This document shows positions 42,884 to 52,321 of a stretch of 64,000 nt of DNA, one piece after another. The notes beneath the pieces were generated by a model, which made no database searches, had not been told where the DNA came from, and saw nothing but the letters and a program-made list of their open reading frames with translations. The stretch comes from Streptomyces sp. AC555_RSS877. Its GTDB lineage: Bacteria; Actinomycetota; Actinomycetes; Streptomycetales; Streptomycetaceae. The position numbers and the translations under genes are program-made. Location of the stretch: positions 156,787 to 220,786 of the forward strand of contig NZ_JAGMUK010000028.1 in the NCBI RefSeq assembly GCF_019049245.1, read 5' to 3'. Position 1 is the stretch's first letter, and every line of letters starts with the position of its first letter.

Positions 42884-44107
42884 TCACCGGTCGAAGGGCA
42901 GTTCCAGCATCCGGATGGCGTTGCCCCGCATCAGCTTGTACGTGACCTCGTCGGAGAGGCCGGCCACGTGCTCCTCGGCGACCTGCTTGGTGTGCGGCCA
43001 GGTGGAGTCGACGTGCGGGTAGTCCGTCTCGAAGGTCGCGTTGTCCTCGCCGACCGTCTTGATCGCCTCGATGCCGTGCCGGTCGCGGAAGAAGCAGCAG
43101 AAGATCTGCCGGTAGTAGTACGTCGACGGCGGCTCCGGGATCAGGTCCTTGACCCCGCCCCACGCCCGGTGCTCCTCCCAGACGTCGTCGGCGCGCTCCA
43201 GGGCGTACGGGATCCAGCCCATCTGGCCCTCGCTGTACGCCAGTTTCAGTCGTGGGAACTTGACCAGGACGCCGGAGAAGAGGAAGTCCATCATCGACGC
43301 CATGGCGTTGTTGAAGCTCAGCGCGGCCTGGACGGCCGGGGGCGCGTCGGGGGACGCCGCCGGCATCTGCGACGAGGACCCGATGTGCATGTTCACCACG
43401 GTCCCGGTCTCCTCGCAGGCCGCGAAGAAGGGGTCCCAGTAGCCGGAGTGGATCGACGGCAGCCCCAGATACGTCGGGATCTCGCTGAACGTCACGGCCC
43501 GTACGCCCCGTTCGGCGTTGCGCCGGATCTCCGCGACGGCCAGGTCGATGTCCCACAGCGGGATCAGGCACAGCGGGATGAGCCGGCCGCCGCTGTCGCC
43601 GCACCACTCCTCGACCATCCAGTCGTTGTACGCCCGCACGCAGGCGAGCCCGACCTCCTTGTCCTTGGCCTCCGCGAAGGTCTGCCCGCAGAACCTCGGG
43701 AACGTCGGGAAGCACAGCGAGGCCTCGACATGGTTCATCTCCATGTCCTCCAGCCGGGCCTTCGGGTCCCAGCAGCCCCGCCGCATCTGCTCCCGCGTGA
43801 TCCCGTCGAGCGTCATCTCGTCCCGCGAGAAGCCGACGGCCGCGATGATGCGCTTGTACGGGAAGAGGGCGCCCTCGTACTCCCACCAGTCGGTGATCTG
43901 ACCGTCCGGATCCGTGGTGAACCGGTACTTCCCTCCGACGTACTGGAGATCGCCGATGCCCGCGGTGAGCGGCTTCGGCCCCCTGTCCCGGTACTTCGTC
44001 GGAAGCCACGTCTCGAACAGATGTGCTGGCTCGATCACGTGATCGTCCACGCTGATGACCTTGGGCAGTTCCCTGGCGCCGCTGTTGTCGACACTGACAC
44101 TGACCAC
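42884..44107 (-). CDS. Amidohydrolase-2 family protein
   Basis: This 407-residue TIM-barrel metal enzyme has an N-terminal metal motif VISVDDHVIEPAHLFE (a D-x-H variant of H-x-H), a mid-chain His in NMHIGSS, and the late ETDYPHVDSTWPHT, all typical of the amidohydrolase 2 (decarboxylase or hydrolase) branch. Such enzymes act on aromatic or acyl substrates; none can be named. A palindrome of TetR-operator type lies about 100 bp upstream of its start. Confidence 0.82.
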   Translation of the reverse strand: MVSVSVDNSGARELPKVISVDDHVIEPAHLFETWLPTKYRDRGPKPLTAGIGDLQYVGGKYRFTTDPDGQITDWWEYEGALFPYKRIIAAVGFSRDEMTLDGITREQMRRGCWDPKARLEDMEMNHVEASLCFPTFPRFCGQTFAEAKDKEVGLACVRAYNDWMVEEWCGDSGGRLIPLCLIPLWDIDLAVAEIRRNAERGVRAVTFSEIPTYLGLPSIHSGYWDPFFAACEETGTVVNMHIGSSSQMPAASPDAPPAVQAALSFNNAMASMMDFLFSGVLVKFPRLKLAYSEGQMGWIPYALERADDVWEEHRAWGGVKDLIPEPPSTYYYRQIFCCFFRDRHGIEAIKTVGEDNATFETDYPHVDSTWPHTKQVAEEHVAGLSDEVTYKLMRGNAIRMLELPFDR

Positions 44108-44209
44108 TGCTTGCCCCCTGCTGCCTGCCGACTCCTCGGCGTTGATCCGACGCGGTTACCTGACGCGGTTGTCCGGCTCCGCTGTCCGGCGCGGTTGTCC
44201 GGCGCAGAT

Positions 44210-44228
44210 ATCTGACGACCCATCAGAT
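44210..44228. promoter_or_regulatory. Palindrome ATCTGACGACCCATCAGAT
   Basis: Perfect 6-bp arms flank a 7-base centre, 103 bp upstream of the amidohydrolase gene. Just beside it (44155-44205) are several GCGGTTGTCCGGC-like direct repeats. Sites of the TCTGA-n7-TCAGA type are common TetR targets next to acyl-metabolism genes in actinobacteria. No regulator gene adjoins. Confidence 0.5.
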
Positions 44229-44437
44229 TCAGCGTAGGGGGAGGCTTCGACGGCAGCAATACACACCGCCGTGATCGTGCGTCCGTGCGAGGGCCGGCGG
44301 GCCGTGGGTGAGAAACGGGGCTGCCGTCCCCCGGTAAGCTGGGTCGGCTGCGGCACCCCCCACCAACACCCCCGCCAACGAGGTGTGTTGAGTCCTGCGG
44401 CGGTCGAGACGTTCTACGGCATGAGGATGAAACACAG

Positions 44438-45835
44438 GTGCTGATAGCGGGCCGGTACCGGCTGCACGACCCCATCGGACGCGGTGCGATGGGAGAGGTC
44501 TGGCGGGCGTTCGACGAGACGCTCGGCCGGACGGTGGCCGTCAAGCTCCTCCTTCCCCACGACTCCGACCCGACGGCGACCTCGCGCTTCCGCCTGGAGG
44601 CCCAGACCGCCGGGCGGCTCAACCACCCGTACGTGGTGGCGGTCTACGACTTCGGCGAGTACGACGGCCGGCTCTTCCTGGTGATGGAACTGGTCGAGGG
44701 CGAGAGCCTCGACCGCCGGCTCAGCGCCGCCGGACCGCTCCCCGTCGAGCAGGTGGCCCGGATCGCCGCCCAGGCCGCCGCCGGGCTCGCCGCCGCCCAC
44801 CAGCAGGGCATCGTGCACCGCGACATCAAGCCCGCCAACCTGCTGCTGGACGCCGACGGCACCCTGAAGATCGGCGACTTCGGCATCGCCCGCTTCGTGG
44901 ACGACCCGTCCGGCGCGCTCACCACCACCGGCCAGATCGTCGGCACCAGCCTCTACCTCGCCCCCGAGCGCGCCCTGGGACGGGCCGCCGGTCCGGCCGC
45001 GGACGTGTACGCGCTCGGGTGTCTGCTCTACCAACTCCTCACCGGGCGTCCGCCGTTCCAGGCCGACAGCGCGGTGGCGATCCTGCACCAGCACCTCGAC
45101 GCGGCTCCCCCGTCGCCCCGGCAGGACCGACCGGAACTGCCTCCCGCCTTCGAGAACTTCCTCCTCGGACTCCTCGCCAAGCGGCCCGAGGACCGTCCCA
45201 CCGCGCCGCAGATCGCCGAGTGGTTCGGCGGCGGGGCGTGGCAGGGACGGTCGGCCCCGTTGCCGGAACCGGTTCCCGCACCCGCTCCCGCACCCACACC
45301 GGCACCCGCCCTTTCCGCGACGACGTACGCACTGCCGTCCGCCGCCGTACGGCCGTCCCGGTCCCGCGGGGCGGGACGCGCGGCCCGGCCGGGCGCCCGG
45401 GGCCCGGCCGCCCACCGGCCGAGGGTGGTGGCAACGGCCGCCGGAGTTCTGGTCTTCCTGGCCGCGATGCTCGCCGGTGTGCTCTGGTTCTCACCGGACA
45501 ACAGCTCGGCGGAGAGCCCCGGAAGCGGTACGCCGACCGGCACCACCGGCACGAGCAGTACGAGCAGCGGCGACGGCGCGAACGGCACAGGCGGCAGCGG
45601 CGGCAGCGGCGGCTCCGTCACGGCCCCGGCGGCGGCCACGTCCCAGGCGTCCGGAACCAACCTGTCCGACCCGCCCCAGCCTTCCCCCACACCCACCTCG
45701 CCCGTCCCCGTCGTCACCTCGACGCCCCCGGCCCTCACCCCCGCCCCCACCGCGACGGACGACGGGACGAAGGGCAAGGACGGTCAGGGAAAGGGCCAGG
45801 GCGAGGAGGAAGAGGAGCTGGACGGGGAGGACTGA
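44438..45835 (+). CDS. PknB-type membrane Ser/Thr protein kinase
   Basis: This 465-residue kinase has a cytoplasmic domain with GRGAMGEVWRAFD, VAVKLLL, the catalytic VHRDIKPANLLL and DFGIAR, and APER. A Pro/Ala linker (about 270-330), one membrane helix (VVATAAGVLVFLAAMLAGVLWF) and a Gly/Ser/Thr/Pro-rich outer tail ending in an acidic EEEEELDGED follow. There are no PASTA repeats, so the outside ligand is not peptidoglycan by the usual route. The start is GTG. It is convergent with the TIGR03943 gene. Confidence 0.9.
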   Translation: MLIAGRYRLHDPIGRGAMGEVWRAFDETLGRTVAVKLLLPHDSDPTATSRFRLEAQTAGRLNHPYVVAVYDFGEYDGRLFLVMELVEGESLDRRLSAAGPLPVEQVARIAAQAAAGLAAAHQQGIVHRDIKPANLLLDADGTLKIGDFGIARFVDDPSGALTTTGQIVGTSLYLAPERALGRAAGPAADVYALGCLLYQLLTGRPPFQADSAVAILHQHLDAAPPSPRQDRPELPPAFENFLLGLLAKRPEDRPTAPQIAEWFGGGAWQGRSAPLPEPVPAPAPAPTPAPALSATTYALPSAAVRPSRSRGAGRAARPGARGPAAHRPRVVATAAGVLVFLAAMLAGVLWFSPDNSSAESPGSGTPTGTTGTSSTSSGDGANGTGGSGGSGGSVTAPAAATSQASGTNLSDPPQPSPTPTSPVPVVTSTPPALTPAPTATDDGTKGKDGQGKGQGEEEEELDGED

Positions 45836-45854
45836 CCACCGCCTCGGCCGACGG

Positions 45855-46625
45855 TCAGTTGTTCCAGGTCTCGTCGTACGGATCCTTGGGCGCCTTGACC
45901 GGAACGGCACCGCTGACCTCGATGAACGGGATCGGCCTGCCGTTGACCGGATCCCGGGTCCGCTTGGCCGTGTACGTGCCGGTGACCTCCAGCCACGTGT
46001 CCGGTTGCAGCACCGGCGGGATCCGGCCGGTCAGGCCGACCTTGACCGGCTGGGCGTCGGCGGCACAGCAGTTGAGGGCCATCCGGACCAGGTACGGCGT
46101 CCCGGTACCGTCCAGTGCCACGAACCCGGTGACCTTGACCTGCCGGTCGCCGAGCGAACGGCCGTGACCGTAGGCCGCCCGGCCCGCGTAGTCGACGAGG
46201 TTGAGACGGAGCGGCCCGTCGGCGGGCAGGGCGGCATAGCCGAGCGGCTGTTGCAGGGCCGTCCCGGTGCGCAGGGCGCTGTACGAGCCGAGGGCGGGCG
46301 GGGCGACGAGGATCAGGGCGAGGAGGGGAAGAACGAGGAGCCAGGAAACGCGGGGCTCACGGTGTTCCCCGTGCCCGTCGTGAGCGCCGTCCTCCCCGGG
46401 CTCCGCCGGCTCGCCTCTCGTGTCCTTCTTCGCCTCCTTCTCCTTCTTCGCCCGCCACTCGTACCAGACCGTCGCCACCGCCGCCGCGACCAGGACGACG
46501 CCGGAGGCCAGCAGCATCGGACGCAGCCCGGCCTTGACGTACCGCAGGTAGAGGTCGGTGAAGCCGGCGTGCAGCAGGGCCGCGCCGAGCAGGAACAGCA
46601 CGGCCGCCTGCGCCTGCCGGTTCAC
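45855..46625 (-). CDS. TIGR03943 family membrane protein
   Basis: This 256-residue protein has two or three membrane helices (AAVLFLLGAALLHAGF, LLASGVVLVAAAVATVWY, LLVLPLLALILVAPPALG), a His-rich charged loop (DGAHDGHGEHRE) and a C-terminal domain with VRMALNCCAADAQPV and DTWLEVTGTY. Its GTG start overlaps the permease stop by 4 bp. This pair (TIGR03943 with a PF03773 permease) is often linked to zinc-limitation genes; metal handling is inferred. Confidence 0.82.
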   Translation of the reverse strand: MNRQAQAAVLFLLGAALLHAGFTDLYLRYVKAGLRPMLLASGVVLVAAAVATVWYEWRAKKEKEAKKDTRGEPAEPGEDGAHDGHGEHREPRVSWLLVLPLLALILVAPPALGSYSALRTGTALQQPLGYAALPADGPLRLNLVDYAGRAAYGHGRSLGDRQVKVTGFVALDGTGTPYLVRMALNCCAADAQPVKVGLTGRIPPVLQPDTWLEVTGTYTAKRTRDPVNGRPIPFIEVSGAVPVKAPKDPYDETWNN

Positions 46626-47641
46626 AGCAGCACCGCCCCGGTCAGCACCGACACCGCGACGGCGAGGACGAAGGTCGCGGGCGCGAACCGCACGGCGAAG
46701 CCCCGCCCGAACGTCCCCGCCTGCATCGCGAACAGTTTCAGGTCGATCATCGGCCCGACGACCAGGAACGCCAGCCGCGCGGTCAGCGAGAACTGCGTCA
46801 GCGAGGCCGCCACGAACGCGTCCGCCTCCGAGCAGATCGACAGCAGTACGGCGAGAACCGCCAGCGCCAGCACGGACACGACCGGATGCTCGGCCGCCAG
46901 ACGCAGCCACTGCTCCGGCACCACCGCCTTGAGCGTCGCGGCGGCCATCGCCCCCACCACCAGGAACCCGCCCGCGAGCATCACGTCGTGCCGGACCGAG
47001 CCCCAGAACGCGGCGCCCCTGCCCTGACCCTCGTACGCCTCCCGGGCGGGCGGGCGCAGCCAGTCGGCACGGCCGAGCCTGAGCCACAGCCAGCCCATCG
47101 CGCACGCCACCAGCAGGCTCGCGACGAAGCGGGCGAGCACCATCTCGGGGTCGTTGGGGAACGCGACGGCCGTGGCCGCCAGCACGATCGGGTTGATCGC
47201 CGGCGCGGACAGCAGGAACGCCAGCGCCGCGGCCGGCGTGACCCCCCGTCGTACCAGCGCCCCCGCCACGGGCACGGACGCACACTCGCACCCCGGCAGC
47301 ACCGCCCCCGCCATCCCGGCCACCGGCACCGCCAGAGCGGGCCGTCCGGGCAGCGCCCGCGCGAAGAACGACGCCGGCACGAACACCGCGATCGCCGCCG
47401 ACAGCAGCACACCCAGCACGAGGAAGGGCAGTGCCTGCACCATCACGGCGACGAAGACGGTCATCCAGCTCTGCATGACGGGTGCCGAGAGCGCCCGGCG
47501 CACGGGCCCCTGGCCGAGCACCATCACGACGAGCAACAGGGTGAGGGCGAGCTGGGAGTTGAGCCGCCACTCGTCTCTGCCGGGCGGCGAAGGGATCGGG
47601 GCGTCGCCCGTCCGCCGCTCAGCGGCTTTGGTGATGGCCAC
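46622..47641 (-). CDS. Permease of the PF03773 family
   Basis: This 339-residue protein has about eight membrane helices and the conserved family segments VLPGCECASVPVAGALVRRG, FLLSAPAINPIVLAAT and SICSEADAFVAAS. The Cys-Glu-Cys of GCECASVP is characteristic. Substrates in this family are poorly known (arsenic compounds or metals in some). It is translationally coupled to the TIGR03943 protein. The GTG at 47641 follows GGAGG by about 10 bases. Confidence 0.85.
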   Translation of the reverse strand: MAITKAAERRTGDAPIPSPPGRDEWRLNSQLALTLLLVVMVLGQGPVRRALSAPVMQSWMTVFVAVMVQALPFLVLGVLLSAAIAVFVPASFFARALPGRPALAVPVAGMAGAVLPGCECASVPVAGALVRRGVTPAAALAFLLSAPAINPIVLAATAVAFPNDPEMVLARFVASLLVACAMGWLWLRLGRADWLRPPAREAYEGQGRGAAFWGSVRHDVMLAGGFLVVGAMAAATLKAVVPEQWLRLAAEHPVVSVLALAVLAVLLSICSEADAFVAASLTQFSLTARLAFLVVGPMIDLKLFAMQAGTFGRGFAVRFAPATFVLAVAVSVLTGAVLL

Positions 47642-47781
47642 GGGCGAGGTACCTCCGGGCTTCGGGGTCGATCCCTTTACTCCTGTACGAGGATTCTGCC
47701 CCCGCCGTTCAACTCCGCGCGGGATCATGTCCCCCTCGGTCCGGACCCGGCCGTGCAACCACCCGTACCAGTGAGGCAGTC

Positions 47782-49779
47782 TTGCCCCTCGTGGGGAGCG
47801 TTCCGAATCAGAGTCCGCCCGGTGGCACCACCGCCGCGCACATGGTGGTGTGCGGCGACGACGGGCTCGCGCACCGGCTGGCCGCCGAACTGCGCGGGGT
47901 GTACGGCGAGCAGGTCACCCTCGTCGTGCCGCCTGCCGAGCGCTCCGTACGGCCGCCGGTCGTCGGTCGGGCCCGCGCGGCCTCGGCACTGCTGGACCGG
48001 GTGGTGAACGCGGCCGTCAACCGGGCCGGGGGCGCCGGCGCTCCGCCCCCGGACTCCCCGGGACTCGATCCGGTGCTCGTGGAGGCCGCCGAGGCGACCG
48101 AGGCCGTGCTCGCCGAGGCCGGCGTGGAGCGGGCCGCCGCACTCGCCCTCGTGTACGACGACGACGAGACCAACATCCGCGCCGCCCTCACCGCTCGGCG
48201 CCTCCATCCCACCCTGCGGCTCGTCCTGCGGCTGTACAACCGGCGGTTGGGACAGCACATCGAAGAACTCCTCGACCAGGCCGCCGCGTTGGCGACCGGC
48301 GGCACGACCGGACCCGCCGCGGTCTTCGACGCCTCCACGACGGTCATGTCCGACGCCGACACGGCCGCGCCCGCGCTGGCCGCGAGCGCCGTCGTCGGCA
48401 CCAGCAAGGTCGTACAGACCGACGGGCTGATGCTGCGCGCGGTGGAGCGTCCGGTACCGAGGCCCGGCGAGACGGCCGACCCGGGGCTGGCCACGCTCGC
48501 GCTGCTGTCCGCGACGCCCATCGACTCGAACAGCGGCCCGGCCGGCGACCCGCACGGTCCCGAGAGCGGCGAGCAGGGGCCGCTGCTGCTGCCCGACGCG
48601 GCGACGGTACGGGCCGCCGCCGGGCGCGGAACCGTCGTACTGGAACAGGTGTCGTACTCCGGGCCCGCGCTGCCCGCCGGGCGCGGGATCGTGCCGCCGT
48701 TCGCCTCGCTGTTCTCACGGCGGCTGCGGTGGTCGCTGGCCGGGCTGGTGGGGGCCGTGGTCGCGCTCGCGGTCGCGCTGACCCTGGTCACCGGCGACCA
48801 TCCGCTGCACGCGACCTACCTGACCCTGCTCGACCTCTTCGCCATCAACGACCCCGCGGTCGGCGCGTCCACCGGCCGCCAGGTCCTCCAACTCCTCTCC
48901 GGTCTGGTCGGGTTGCTGCTCCTGCCGGTGCTGCTCGCGGCGGTGCTCGAAGCGCTGGGCACCTTCCGGAGCGCGTCCGCGCTGCGCAAACCGCCGCGGG
49001 GGCTCGGCGGACACGTCGTGCTGCTCGGCCTCGGCAAGGTCGGGACGCGCGTGCTGACCCGGTTACGCGAACTGCACATTCCCGTGGTGTGCGTCGAGTC
49101 CGACCCCGACGCACGCGGACTCGCCACGGCGCGGCGGCTGCGAGTGCCGGTCGTGCTCGGTGACGTCACCCAGGAGGGCGTCCTGGAGGCCGCCAAGATC
49201 CACCGCGCGAACGCGCTGCTCGCGGTGACCAGCGCGGACACCACCAACCTGGAGGCCGTGCTGTACGCGCGGTCCGTACGGCCCGACCTGCGGGTCGTCC
49301 TGCGGCTGTACGACGACGACTTCGCGACCGCCGTGTACCGCACCCTGCGGGCCGCGCACCCGGGGGCGTCCACGCGGAGCCGGAGTGTGTCGCATCTGGC
49401 GGCGCCCGCGTTCGCCGGGGCGATGATGGGGCGGCAGATCCTGGGGGCGATCCCGGTCGAGCGGCGGGTGTTGCTGTTCGCCGCCGTGGAGGTGGGCGGG
49501 CATCCGCAGTTGGAGGGCAAGACGGTCGGGGAGGCGTTTCGGGCGGGGGCGTGGCGGGTGCTCGCACTGGACACGGCGGCCTCCGGTGAGCGGGAGGAGC
49601 CGGCCGCGGAGGAGGCCTATGAGGACGTGCGGTCGTCGGGGGCGTCGTCCGGGCTGGTGTGGGACCTGCCCGACACGTACGTCCTGCGGGCGTCGGACCG
49701 GGTGGTGTTGGCGGCGACCCGTCGAGGGCTGGCGGAGTTGCTGGGCAGGCGGGCACAACGGGAGCGGGCGGGGGCGTAG
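47782..49779 (+). CDS. Two-RCK potassium-channel-like protein (TrkA-N domains)
   Basis: This 665-residue protein has a first nucleotide-binding domain (HMVVCGDDGLAHRLAAEL), a pair of membrane helices around residues 310-395 (LAGLVGAVVALAVALTLVTG and LLSGLVGLLLLPVLLAAVLEAL) with a short possible pore segment, then a second TrkA-N domain (HVVLLGLGKVGTRVLTRL, VVLGDVTQEGVLEAAKI). It probably gates a cation pathway in response to nucleotides. The start may be the TTG at 47782 or the GTG at 47791. Confidence 0.8.
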   Translation: MPLVGSVPNQSPPGGTTAAHMVVCGDDGLAHRLAAELRGVYGEQVTLVVPPAERSVRPPVVGRARAASALLDRVVNAAVNRAGGAGAPPPDSPGLDPVLVEAAEATEAVLAEAGVERAAALALVYDDDETNIRAALTARRLHPTLRLVLRLYNRRLGQHIEELLDQAAALATGGTTGPAAVFDASTTVMSDADTAAPALAASAVVGTSKVVQTDGLMLRAVERPVPRPGETADPGLATLALLSATPIDSNSGPAGDPHGPESGEQGPLLLPDAATVRAAAGRGTVVLEQVSYSGPALPAGRGIVPPFASLFSRRLRWSLAGLVGAVVALAVALTLVTGDHPLHATYLTLLDLFAINDPAVGASTGRQVLQLLSGLVGLLLLPVLLAAVLEALGTFRSASALRKPPRGLGGHVVLLGLGKVGTRVLTRLRELHIPVVCVESDPDARGLATARRLRVPVVLGDVTQEGVLEAAKIHRANALLAVTSADTTNLEAVLYARSVRPDLRVVLRLYDDDFATAVYRTLRAAHPGASTRSRSVSHLAAPAFAGAMMGRQILGAIPVERRVLLFAAVEVGGHPQLEGKTVGEAFRAGAWRVLALDTAASGEREEPAAEEAYEDVRSSGASSGLVWDLPDTYVLRASDRVVLAATRRGLAELLGRRAQRERAGA

Positions 49780-49918
49780 CCGGCACCCGCCGCTCGGGCT
49801 GCGCGAGGGTTCGCGCAGCCCGGCGCTACGGGGTGCCGCCTGCGCCCGCCCGTGCCGCCCGCCCGTGCCGCCAGGGAGGCACGACGGTCCGCAGGCCGAC
49901 GGGGTCGGCCGCCCCCGG

Positions 49919-51736
49919 TCACACGGTCACATGCCTCGCAGCGAAGTCCAGTTCCAGTCGGACCTGCTTGATCCGTTCGTCGACGACGAGGGAGCCGTGG
50001 CCCGCGTCGTAGCGGTAGACCTCGTGGATCGCACCCCTCGCCTCCAGGCGTTTCACGTAGTTGTCGATCTGGCGGATCGGGCAGCGGGGGTCGTTGACGC
50101 CGGCGGAGATGTAGACCGGGGCCTTGACCTGGTCCACGTACGTGAGGGGTGAGGAGGCCTCGAAGCGTTCCGGGACCTCTTCCGGGGTGCCGCCCAGCAG
50201 GGTGCGGTCCAGGGCCTTCAGGGCTTCCATCTCGTCGTGGTAGGCCGTGACGTAGTCGGCGACCGGGACCGCCGCGATGCCGAGGGACCACGCGCCGGGC
50301 TGGGTGCCGAGGCCGAGGAGGGTGAGGTAGCCGCCCCAGGAGCCGCCGGTGAGGATGAGGCGGGAGGGGTCGGCGAGGCCGGAGGTGATCGCCCATTCGC
50401 GGACCGCCGCGATGTCCTCCAGCTCGATGAGGCCGACCCGGTGTTTGAGTGCGTCGGTCCAGGCGCGGCCGTAGCCGGTGGAGCCGCGGTAGTTGACGCG
50501 GACCACCGCGTACCCGTGGTCCACCCATGCCGCCGGGCCCGCGGCGAAGGAGTCGCTGTCGTGCCAGGTCGGGCCGCCGTGGATGTCGAAGACGGTGGGG
50601 AGCGGGCCGGTCGCGCCCGCCGGCTTCTGGACCAGGGCGTGGATGCGGCCGCCCGGACCCTCCACCCACACGTCCTGCACGGGGACGGACCCCGGGGACT
50701 TCATGCCGGGCGGGTCGAGGACGACCTTGCCGGTCGTCGAGCGGACGGTCGAGGGCTCGGCGGCCGAGGACCAGAGGTACTCCACGCTGCCGTCGGGGCG
50801 GGCCGTCGCCCCGGAGACCGTGCCGGCCGGGGTCGGGACCCTGACCAGGTCGCGGGTCGCCGGGTCGTAGCGGAAGAGTTCGCTGCGGGCCTCGAAGCTG
50901 TGCGCGATGAGCAGCCCGGTGCCGTCCGGGTACCACTCGGCGCTCACGTCGCCGGGCAGCTCCAGGGCGAGGTCGCTCTCCACGCCGGTCGCCACGTCCC
51001 ACACCAGGGGCTCCCAGCGTCCGCGCCGCTGATGCCCGATGAGCAGCCGGGTGTCCCCCTCCACCGGCGCGAAGCCGAGCACCTCGAGGCCCAGTTCCTC
51101 GGTGCCGCCCTTGGTGTCGTCGAGCTCGGCGACCGGTGTGCCGTCGGGGCGCAGGACGCGCAGGGCCGAGTGCATCGCGTCGCCGTGCTCGGTGTGCTCG
51201 ATCGCGATCAGCGAGCCGTCGTGGGAGAGGTCGCCGACGCCCGCCGACTCGCGGTGGCGGTAGATCTCCACCGGGGCCTCGCCGGTGCGGGCGACATGGA
51301 TGGTCGTACCGTCCTCGTCGGTCGACCGGCCCACGACCGCGGTCCGGCCGTCCCGTCCGAGCGCCAGGCCCGCAGGGTACGACGCCTCCAGCCCGGGCGT
51401 GGCGAGCTCGTCCTCCCCGCCCTCGAAGGGCTGGCGGCGCCAGACGCCGAACTCGTCGCCGTCCTTGTCGTCGAACCACCACACCCAGGTGCCGTCCGGG
51501 GAGAGCACACCGTCCGTCGTGCCGTTCGGCCGGTCGGTCACCTGGCGTTGCCCGCCCGTCGTGCGGTCCCAGGCGTACAACTCGTACGTCCCCGTCGCGT
51601 TCGACACGAACAGGGAGCGGTCCGGTGCGTCCTCCGCCCAGTCCGGCAGCGACACCCGGGGCGCCCGGAAGCGCTTCTCCCAGTCCGGCATCTCCTCGTT
51701 GCGCTCGGCCGCGGCGGACCCGTTGCTCTCAGTCAT
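49919..51736 (-). CDS. S9 family prolyl oligopeptidase-like peptidase
   Basis: This 605-residue protein has an N-terminal seven-bladed propeller region (about 30-350, SPDGTWVWWF, SHDGSLIAIEH) and a C-terminal alpha/beta hydrolase domain with the oxyanion run FDIHGGPTWHDSD, the nucleophile elbow LTGGSWGGYLTLL, the catalytic Asp near AGVNDPRCP and the His in DAGHGSL. It is cytoplasmic (no signal peptide) and cleaves small peptides by family. It is divergent from the NTF2-like gene. Confidence 0.88.
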   Translation of the reverse strand: MTESNGSAAAERNEEMPDWEKRFRAPRVSLPDWAEDAPDRSLFVSNATGTYELYAWDRTTGGQRQVTDRPNGTTDGVLSPDGTWVWWFDDKDGDEFGVWRRQPFEGGEDELATPGLEASYPAGLALGRDGRTAVVGRSTDEDGTTIHVARTGEAPVEIYRHRESAGVGDLSHDGSLIAIEHTEHGDAMHSALRVLRPDGTPVAELDDTKGGTEELGLEVLGFAPVEGDTRLLIGHQRRGRWEPLVWDVATGVESDLALELPGDVSAEWYPDGTGLLIAHSFEARSELFRYDPATRDLVRVPTPAGTVSGATARPDGSVEYLWSSAAEPSTVRSTTGKVVLDPPGMKSPGSVPVQDVWVEGPGGRIHALVQKPAGATGPLPTVFDIHGGPTWHDSDSFAAGPAAWVDHGYAVVRVNYRGSTGYGRAWTDALKHRVGLIELEDIAAVREWAITSGLADPSRLILTGGSWGGYLTLLGLGTQPGAWSLGIAAVPVADYVTAYHDEMEALKALDRTLLGGTPEEVPERFEASSPLTYVDQVKAPVYISAGVNDPRCPIRQIDNYVKRLEARGAIHEVYRYDAGHGSLVVDERIKQVRLELDFAARHVTV

Positions 51737-51902
51737 GGCCCCATACTGCCCGCACCGGCCGACAACGCGCCGACCAGGGTCCCCAGCCTGTGGATAACTT
51801 GCGCCGCACCGCCCACCCCTCCGCCCGCCCCCTCTCCCCGCCGCACCGGCCTCCCTCGGCGCTCCCGGTCCGTTGTCAGTGGCGGGGTGCAGACTCTCCG
51901 GC

Positions 51903-52277
51903 ATGACCGATCTGCGCAGGACAGTCGAGAACTTCTGGGCCTCCGCCGAGGCCCGGGACTGGGACACGTTCGCGGACACGCTGGCCGAGGACGTGGTGTA
52001 CACGCTGCCGCAGACGCGCGAGCGGATCAGCGGACGGGAGAAGTACGTCCGGTTCAACCGGGAGTATCCGGGCGACTGGCACCTGCGCGTCGAGCGGATC
52101 GTCGCCGAGCCGGAACAGGTGGTGACCTGGGTCCACGTCACGGTGGGAGCGGAGGAGATGCACGGCATCTCGTTCTTCACGGCGGACGAGAGCGGCCGGA
52201 TATCCGCCGTCACCGACTTCTGGCCGGAGCCGTACGAGCCACCGGCCGGCCGGGAACACCTCGTCGAGCGGTACTGA
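51903..52277 (+). CDS. SnoaL/NTF2-like domain protein
   Basis: This 124-residue single-domain protein starts with the helix LRRTVENFWASAEARDWDTFADTLAEDVVY, typical of the NTF2-like/SnoaL fold, and ends in the conserved strands VTWVHVTVGAEEMHGISFFTAD and ISAVTDFWPEPY. It could be a small isomerase, hydrolase or binding protein. There is a small gap before the SURF1 gene on the same strand. Confidence 0.78.
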   Translation: MTDLRRTVENFWASAEARDWDTFADTLAEDVVYTLPQTRERISGREKYVRFNREYPGDWHLRVERIVAEPEQVVTWVHVTVGAEEMHGISFFTADESGRISAVTDFWPEPYEPPAGREHLVERY

Positions 52278-52321
52278 CCCCCGAGGGCCGGCCCCCGCCG
52301 GAGCCCCGTACCTTTGATGGC

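Noticed and set aside
38772..44009. Minus-strand open frame of 1745 codons
   Set aside because: It spans the antisense of the WD40 gene and an out-of-frame reading of the amidohydrolase; its low-complexity composition is typical of high-GC shadows.
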